64,000 nt of DNA, taken from AWTP1-9 sp035703165 (GTDB lineage Bacteria; Bacteroidota; Bacteroidia; Chitinophagales; Chitinophagaceae). Numbering within the stretch: the stretch's first letter is position 1; each line of letters opens with the position of its first letter. A program made the translations under genes and the position numbers. Under the pieces are notes generated by a model. It saw only the letters and a program-made list of their open reading frames with translations, was not told the DNA's origin and made no database searches. Where the stretch lies: assembly GCA_035703165.1 (NCBI GenBank), contig DASSYR010000046.1:84472-148471 (forward strand), read 5' to 3'. This document shows, piece after piece, positions 61,732-64,000 of this stretch.

Positions 61732-62640
61732 ATGAGGAAAACCTGCATTGTGATTCTTGGCCCGACAGCCGTGGGTAAAACAGCGGTTGCTGTTGAAGTT
61801 GCACTCAAATACAACTCACAAATCATTTCAGCCGATTCACGCCAGTGTTATAAAGAAATTTCAATTGGTGTGGCAAAACCTTCTCCGGAACAATTAGCCC
61901 GGGTTCCCCATTTTTTTATTAATTCCCATTCTATACACCAGGAAGTAAATGCTGCAATATTTGAATCGTATGCACTAAGCGCCGTTGAAAAAATTTTTCA
62001 AAAAAATGACATAGCTGTTTTAGTTGGTGGCACAGGGCTGTATATAAATGCATTTTGTAATGGCATGGATATAATACCCGATAGTAAACCCGGGTTACGT
62101 GATCAAATAACAGAGGCTTACCGGCAAAACGGGTTAGCATGGTTGCAACAGCAAGTTAAGGAAGCAGATCCTTTATATTTTGCATCAGGTGAAATACAAA
62201 ACCCCCAGCGATTAATGAGGGCATTGGAAGTAAAACTTTCAACCGGTAAATCAATAAAAGAATACCATACAAAAAATAAAATAGTAAGAGATTTTGATAT
62301 TATTAAAGTGGGACTACAGTTACCCAAAGAAGATTTATATCATAACATTCATTACCGGGTAGATGAGATGATGCGACAAGGCTTGTTAGAGGAAGCGGAG
62401 GGCTTGCGATTATTCCGGCATTTGAATGCACTGCAAACAGTGGGATATACAGAGCTGTTTGATTATTTAGAAGAAAACATTTCGTTGGAACAGGCTGTGG
62501 AGCTTATTAAAAAAAATACTCGTAATTATGCCAAACGGCAAATGACATGGTTTAAAAAAGATACCTCCACTACATGGTTTTCTCCTGTTGATATAATTTC
62601 CCTCCTTTCTTATTTAGATATTAACATCCATAATAAGTAG
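61732..62640 (+). CDS. miaA: tRNA dimethylallyltransferase
   Basis: A 302-residue MiaA, which adds a dimethylallyl group to A37 of tRNAs that read UNN codons. The P-loop ILGPTAVGKTAVAVEVAL, the DSRQCYKEI segment, LVGGTGLYINA and the C-terminal RNYAKRQMTWFKKD are all present. Length is normal. Confidence 0.95.
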   Translation: MRKTCIVILGPTAVGKTAVAVEVALKYNSQIISADSRQCYKEISIGVAKPSPEQLARVPHFFINSHSIHQEVNAAIFESYALSAVEKIFQKNDIAVLVGGTGLYINAFCNGMDIIPDSKPGLRDQITEAYRQNGLAWLQQQVKEADPLYFASGEIQNPQRLMRALEVKLSTGKSIKEYHTKNKIVRDFDIIKVGLQLPKEDLYHNIHYRVDEMMRQGLLEEAEGLRLFRHLNALQTVGYTELFDYLEENISLEQAVELIKKNTRNYAKRQMTWFKKDTSTTWFSPVDIISLLSYLDINIHNK

Positions 62641-62694
62641 AACATATAGCCAAGGATGTTATTAAACTATTTTATAATTTATTTTTTATATAAA

Positions 62695-62741
62695 GCAGGC
62701 AGAGTAAATATGCTTCCTGAAGGCACTACTAAACAGCCTGC
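62695..62741 (+). terminator. Possible miaA terminator
   Basis: GCAGGC (62695-62700) can pair with GCCTGC (62736-62741), followed by AGTTATTTTTTAAT. The 35-base loop makes it weak, but the T tract fits a terminator about 60-100 bp after the miaA stop. Confidence 0.4.
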
Positions 62742-62883
62742 AGTTATTTTTTAATATTTAAGTCTCTTTTTTTCAAAAGGATACTTTCGTTTTAATTCAT
62801 GAATTTATAAATTCTTTACCCTGGGTTCACTTCTTTATTAATGGCTGTATTATAAAAAAAATAAAACGGTTCCAAAAACAGCT

Positions 62884-62917
62884 CTGACAAAAATCTTGTA
62901 GGAACCTGACAAAAATC
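62884..62917. repeat. Direct repeat CTGACAAAAATC, 22 bp apart
   Basis: The 12-bp word is at 62884-62895 and 62906-62917. The second copy ends in a small palindrome CCTGA-CAAAAA-TCAGG. Spacing of about two helical turns upstream of the next gene fits a binding site. Confidence 0.4.
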
Positions 62918-63002
62918 AGGATAAATATTTTTTTTTGGTTTGGAAAAAAGTACTAACTCTGCGTAACAAACGAATCGTACCCTTATTATCAATTTAAACC
63001 CT

Positions 63003-64000
63003 TTGAAGACAATCTTATTCCTGTTGATGACGAGCCTTATAAGCCAGGTTTTGTATAGCCAGCTAAGCGACAGCCTGTTGCTATCCCAGGCAAAAATTCC
63101 CCCCCGCTACTACCAGGCAACCCTTCGCAAAGCCAGCCAGGTAGAAAACAACATCACCCGCAAGACCCAAAAAGCCCTTAAACAATTCAGCCGGCAGGAA
63201 GAAAAACTTTACCACAAACTCTTTAAAATAGACAGCCTCGCCGCCAAAAAAATCTTTGCCGGTAGCAAACAACAAATAGCCAGTCTGCAAGCCAAACTAA
63301 AAAAAGCCCAGGCCCTGACCCCCGGCAACATTAAAGAATACATACCCGCCCTCGACAGCCAAATCACCACACTGAAATTTTTAGACAAATACACAAACCA
63401 GATACCCCAAAAAGAAAAAATCAACACCACCCTTGCCCAACTGCAAAACATGCAAAGCAAACTGCAAAGCGCCACAGAAATAAAACAATACCTGAAACAA
63501 CGACGAGACCAATTAAAAGAACAACTCAGCAAATTCGGATTCGCCAAAGAATTAAAAAAACTAAACAAACAAGTGTACTACTACCAGGCACAAATAAACG
63601 AATACAAACAAATACTCAAAGACCCCCGGAAAATAGAAAAGAAAGCCCTCGCCCAACTGAATAAACTATCCACCTTTCAACAATTCATGAAAAAGAACAG
63701 CCTGCTCGCCAGTTTATTCCGTATGCCCGATGATGGACTCTCCCCCTTTGGGGGAGTTGGAGGGGGTTCCAGTCTTGCCGGCCTGCAAACCAGAGCCGAT
63801 ATACAAAACCTGGTACAAAACCAGTTTACCGGAACAGGAATAAACCCCCGGCAATACATACAACAACAAATGCAGCAAGCCCAAACCCAACTCAACAAAC
63901 TAAAAGACAAAATAAACCAATACAGCAGCAACAGCAACGACGAACTCCCCGACTTTAAACCCAATAACCAAAAAACAAAAAGCCTTTTAAAACGCCTCGA
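63003..64000 (+). CDS. Secreted coiled-coil protein (C-terminus beyond window)
   Basis: The frame opens with TTG at 63003, giving a good signal sequence MKTILFLLMTSLISQVLYSQ, with ATG 63027 as alternative, and runs off the right edge. The visible 332 residues are Lys/Gln/Leu-rich helices that look like long coiled coils, from about 60 to 240. It uses many CCC, AAC and ATA codons unlike its neighbours. A palindromic repeat at 63738-63768 is read through in frame and adds LSPFGGVGGGS. Similar coiled-coil secreted proteins are seen in Chitinophagaceae; function unknown. Confidence 0.75.
   Translation, partial: MKTILFLLMTSLISQVLYSQLSDSLLLSQAKIPPRYYQATLRKASQVENNITRKTQKALKQFSRQEEKLYHKLFKIDSLAAKKIFAGSKQQIASLQAKLKKAQALTPGNIKEYIPALDSQITTLKFLDKYTNQIPQKEKINTTLAQLQNMQSKLQSATEIKQYLKQRRDQLKEQLSKFGFAKELKKLNKQVYYYQAQINEYKQILKDPRKIEKKALAQLNKLSTFQQFMKKNSLLASLFRMPDDGLSPFGGVGGGSSLAGLQTRADIQNLVQNQFTGTGINPRQYIQQQMQQAQTQLNKLKDKINQYSSNSNDELPDFKPNNQKTKSLLKRL
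63738..63768. repeat. REP-like palindrome inside the coiled-coil gene
   Basis: CTCCCCC-TTT-GGGGGAG is a perfect 7-bp-arm palindrome (63740-63756), followed by TTGGAGGGGGTT. The same type of sequence is common between genes in many Bacteroidota. Here it lies inside a reading frame and keeps it open. Confidence 0.7.

Larger units (their letters stand above)
62641..63002. other. Intergenic stretch after miaA
   Basis: About 360 AT-rich bases with no credible gene. It holds a long-loop hairpin (62695-62741), two direct repeats (62884-62917) and an oligo-T run near 62930 before the next gene. Confidence 0.6.

Noticed and set aside
63081..63964. Minus-strand ORFs near the right end
   Set aside because: They lie antisense to the plus-strand coiled-coil protein, which has a signal peptide and an unbroken frame; their Cys/Ser/Leu-rich products look like shadows.

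Overview
The window reads as Bacteroidota DNA, most likely a Chitinophagaceae-type genome. The grounds are genes with AT-rich spacers and almost no Shine-Dalgarno sites, lipoprotein and secreted-protein styles typical of the phylum, a DUF4134/DUF4133/TraG-to-TraN conjugation operon found only in Bacteroidota, and a -7 box of the TAnnTTTG form upstream of dapD. No 16S gene is present, so the genus is an inference.

Layout. (1) 1-13.4 kb, all minus strand and tightly packed: a 4Fe-4S protein, an NrfD-type membrane protein, c-type cytochromes and a porin (an electron-transfer module without a recognisable catalytic subunit), then secreted proteins, then a beta-CASP RNase / AMP phosphorylase-like / PRPP-synthetase-like cassette, an SRPBCC protein and the start of a GH13 amylase cut by the window edge. 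(2) 13.6-28.6 kb, minus strand: metal-handling genes (His- and Met-rich secreted proteins, a five-repeat heavy-metal-binding protein, an HYC_CC_PP protein, an HMA-MauE/DoxX membrane protein, a GDCCVxC zinc ribbon, two regulators that join an HMA-like head to an AraC HTH), a solitary PD-(D/E)XK protein, a lipoprotein metallopeptidase, an ECF sigma factor with a membrane partner, and a sterol-desaturase/DUF2147 fusion. (3) 28.8-56.7 kb, mostly plus strand: regulators followed by a conjugative type IV secretion operon (TraE, TraF, TraG, TraI and two TraI-like paralogues, TraJ, TraK, TraL-like, TraM, TraN), a 1834-residue methylase-helicase, several element-specific proteins and a serine recombinase. 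An AbiE toxin-antitoxin pair plus an unnamed PD-(D/E)XK-like gene sit backwards between traJ and traK. (4) 56.67 kb to the end: tRNA-Leu(CAG), into whose 3' end the recombinase frame runs, then ordinary chromosome (GT9, dapD, NUDIX, CCA-adding enzyme, pRiA4b ORF-3 family, miaA, and a coiled-coil secreted protein cut by the window edge).

Interpretation. The recombinase-tRNA junction at about 56.67 kb is taken as the right end of an integrative conjugative element. No matching left end, relaxase or coupling protein is visible, so the element probably continues left of the window and the respiratory, nucleotide and metal modules may be its cargo. The most notable new signals are: a cis element repeated three times at exactly the same internal spacing in front of three tra segments; a 13-bp perfect hairpin with a T tract just before traE; a basic C-terminal tag shared by three element proteins; and near-identical TGACTTyCGTCA palindromes before two metal-related genes.
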